From assembly GCF_020382885.2 (NCBI RefSeq), contig NC_058495.1, positions 23,711,627 through 23,775,626 of the forward strand: DNA of 64,000 nucleotides, given 5' to 3'. The position numbers and the translations under genes were made by a program. Origin of the DNA: Scatophagus argus (Eukaryota; Chordata; Actinopteri; Scatophagidae). A model generated the notes under the pieces. The model saw only the letters and a program-made list of their open reading frames with translations. It was not told the DNA's origin and did not search any database. This document shows positions 61,534 through 64,000 of the stretch, in pieces. Position 1 is the stretch's first letter; each line of letters begins with the position of its first letter.

Positions 61534-63506
61534 TGAGTGCCTTCATGATGCCGCCCTGCGTGCCCTCCGAGTCCTCATCACCGCCAGTGCTCACAGATTC
61601 ATCAGCTTCTTTGTTTCAGCTTCGGCAGAGTCACCAGCATCTGGACTCCGCGGGGGGATTTATCTTGCTGCTGCTCCATTACAAAACCTCCCCATAAGCG
61701 CCAAGGACTTTCTGGCAAGACTTAATCATGGCACATTATCCGTCATCATAAACATTTATCTTTACTTCATTCATTGTCTCACCTGATTGAAATACATTTA
61801 GCTCTGTCTGGATTGGGTCTAGCTGTCCTTGATTTCCTTTCTTCTTGCAAAGCCACAACAGTAAGTGCAACTTACAATACAAGGCCAACTAACGATGTGA
61901 CCGCGGCGTCTGAAAATGTGACACAGCAGCGGATGAGACAAAAGCACAGCCGGCTCTATAAGCATACCGTCCTGGAGAAAAAGTGCATGAGCTGGTTTTT
62001 AAGCACTTAAAGCAATTAGTGCAGAGGACAGAGCCAGCTGAGCCATTGATTACTGTTATTTATAAACCTGACAGCACCCTGATGGGAAGACAAAATCCAC
62101 CCTCTCCATCTTTTCTCCACTCTCCATCCCCGACTGGTGCCTCACTGCTGTTCACCTTTCCTCGCATCTCCCCTCCTCCGCCTCCTTCCCTGACTCTCCT
62201 CCCGTCGTTTTCCTCCTCCACTCCTGCTCCCTCAGCGTCCATCATATTTGCGAGCCCGTCTCTCTTTCTGCTCTCTCCCTTTCACTCACACACATCACTT
62301 TACTATTTTGAAAGAAAAAAGTGGGGGAGGCAGAGAGAGAGGTAAGCTGAGCAGGAGAATTCTCTCATAAACTCAGGAAAAAAAATGTATTTCTGCTTTT
62401 CTGTACGACAAGCCAATACTCCCTTAGGTCCGGCCTTGGGCCTCGCAGCAGTCTGGGAATGGCATGAGACAAAGCAGGAAACAACAGCAGCCCTTCAGAC
62501 AGGCTCGGACATTCTTAGGAGATTGTCTTGCATGCAGGTATGCCTGGAAGAGTGTCACAGAGTGGGAACACAGGCAATGAATCTATTCCCAGGCTCCGGA
62601 TCCAGCCGGCAGGCAACAACGGGGGCATTATGGCCGGGCCCTGGCTTGCTTTTGTCTGCCCCAGAGGGTCTACGTTTAGAGGGAGACAAGAAAGTGCAGG
62701 TGTGTTGGAAAGTGCAGGTGGAGATGGAGATGTGAATGTGTCAGTGGGAGTGTGGAGGGCTGAGAGAGGGAGAGAGATCAAGGAAGCATACGCAGAATTT
62801 CAAAACAGGATAAAAATACACGGCATGGAAAGAGCTCTGCTTCAGCACTCACAAGTCTGTGGGATAACAGAGAAATAAACAATACTAGAAGTATTTGAAG
62901 AATGGTATTCTTACAGTTACATATTTAGTTTTCACCTGGTAATGAAGTAACCAAATATTTCTCAGGGTCCCAGAACAAGTGCTTCTGCGTGCTCTGAGAA
63001 GGTAAAACCTGGCTAAAACACAGCAGTGTTCCTGTTGAGATCCTAACTGAAAAATATAACAACCAGAAATTCAAAAATGTACCACAAAATGAAACACTGG
63101 GGCAACCTGAATGCGGTTAAACGATAAGACTGGAAATATTCTGGTTTTACTGTTCCCAATTCACATGAAACCAACAATGTGTGAGCCCGTCACTCAATAC
63201 CTTCTGACTTATCTTTTCCTTTCTGAGACTCATTCACTCCTGTTTAAGATAAACTCTACAAATGACTTTGACACATATAGTCTTTTCTTCCTAAAGCAGC
63301 TGGTCGCTGTGGTTTTGGGGTGAAGCTTACTCAAAATGAGAACAAAGTGCATTTCTTGGCACTATTTTCTGTTGTGGATTAATACAAATTTGAGGTGCTT
63401 GTGAGTGTTTGATAAAGCACACCGACACTCTGTGGAACAATCCAAAATACTACTGGAATATTTTCTTTGTGCTGAGGTATTCAGCAGTAAGACGCTTCCC
63501 AAACTG

Positions 63507-63650
63507 CGGGGCAGCCTAGAGGTTGGAGAAGTGGCTTGTGATTGGAGGGTCACCGGTTTGATTCCCCCACCGGAAGGGCAGGAAAAATTTGGGTGTGGTG
63601 GAGTGATTAAGGCCTCACAGTCTTCTTCAGTGAATGAGGTTTGCTGAGCG
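63507..63650 (+). mobile_element. tRNA-derived SINE
   Basis: Head GGGGCAGCCTAGAGGTTGGA holds an A-box-like segment, and GGTTTGATTCC (63555-63565) is an RNA polymerase III B box. The following CCCCACCGGAAGGGCAGGAAAA is typical of a common perciform tRNA-derived SINE ('CCTAGAGGTTAGAGAAG...GGTTCGATTCC'). It is truncated at the 3' side and is not a functional tRNA gene, since no acceptor stem closes. Confidence 0.7.
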
Positions 63651-64000
63651 ACGACTCTTTGAAGTTTTCTCCTTTCTTCAAACCACTGTTTTGAAGACAA
63701 AGCATGAACTTTCACACTTTCACACACTCCATCCAATCTGTGATGACAACCTCATGCTCAAGACGCGGCGATGGCGTGATGTCTGACAGTACAGATGGTG
63801 GTGACTGCGAGAACTCTACGGTGAGGAAACGTCACGCAGCGGTTGTTTAAAGTGTTTAAAACAAACAACCGCTGCTGTTGGCTTTCAGACGAAGACGATC
63901 TCGCACATTACCTCACTGTCATCGCAGTGTTCAGACCTGAAGCGATTCTGTGTCTCGGTTAGACTTTGTGTAGCCCACCAGAGGAAGGCATCACTAAGAA
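63651..64000. other. Window end, nothing recognised
   Basis: No exon with recognisable protein similarity, on either strand. Confidence 0.4.

Larger units (their letters stand above)
58691..63506. other. Intergenic
   Basis: No coding recognised. Purine-rich at 59100-59280. Conserved-element-like stretches at 61600-62060 and 62400-62720. Confidence 0.5.

Overview
The window is vertebrate nuclear DNA, almost certainly from a teleost fish. Three split genes with canonical GT-AG introns are all on the minus strand. The background carries long CA/TG arrays and fish-type transposon remnants (Tc1, piggyBac, L1 and L2/Rex-like LINEs, a tRNA-derived SINE). A spiny-rayed (percomorph) fish is likely from the repeat types, but that is inference.

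Layout, left to right. (1) 760-4.5 kb: a KLF15-like Krueppel-type zinc-finger factor with two coding exons (419 aa), a probable non-coding first exon near 4.2 kb, and a CCAAT/E-box promoter at 4.36-4.47 kb. (2) 7857-17041: slc45a3 (prostein), a 12-helix sugar/H+ symporter-family carrier. Seven coding exons join in frame to 546 aa. Its introns hold a MITE-like repeat, two diverged dispersed repeats and a piggyBac transposase fragment. (3) 17-22 kb: intergenic DNA with the 3' tail of an L2-type LINE and a decayed L1 ORF2 on the minus strand. (4) 22.8-37.24 kb: nucks1, an acidic/basic nuclear DNA-binding phosphoprotein. Eight coding exons join to 304 aa. One exon (28598-28750) has no counterpart in the human protein I know and looks like a duplicate of exon 7. 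Its CpG-rich promoter has two inverted CCAAT boxes. (5) 37.6-64 kb: about 26 kb without a recognisable protein-coding exon. It is rich in microsatellites, with a large GGA polypurine tract, a Tc1 deletion derivative, two LINE fragments, a SINE, CpG-rich patches near 43.3 and 48.4 kb, and several stretches that look like conserved non-coding elements.

The pair slc45a3-nucks1 is also adjacent in human 1q32.1. The KLF15-like neighbour is not there in human: human KLF15 is at 3q21, beside SLC41A3, while SLC41A1 lies beside NUCKS1. The locus may therefore keep a 1q32-type KLF15 ohnolog that mammals lost. The three genes are not an operon. They are independently promoted, tandem, same-strand genes. 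No prokaryotic, CRISPR or novel multi-gene system is visible.
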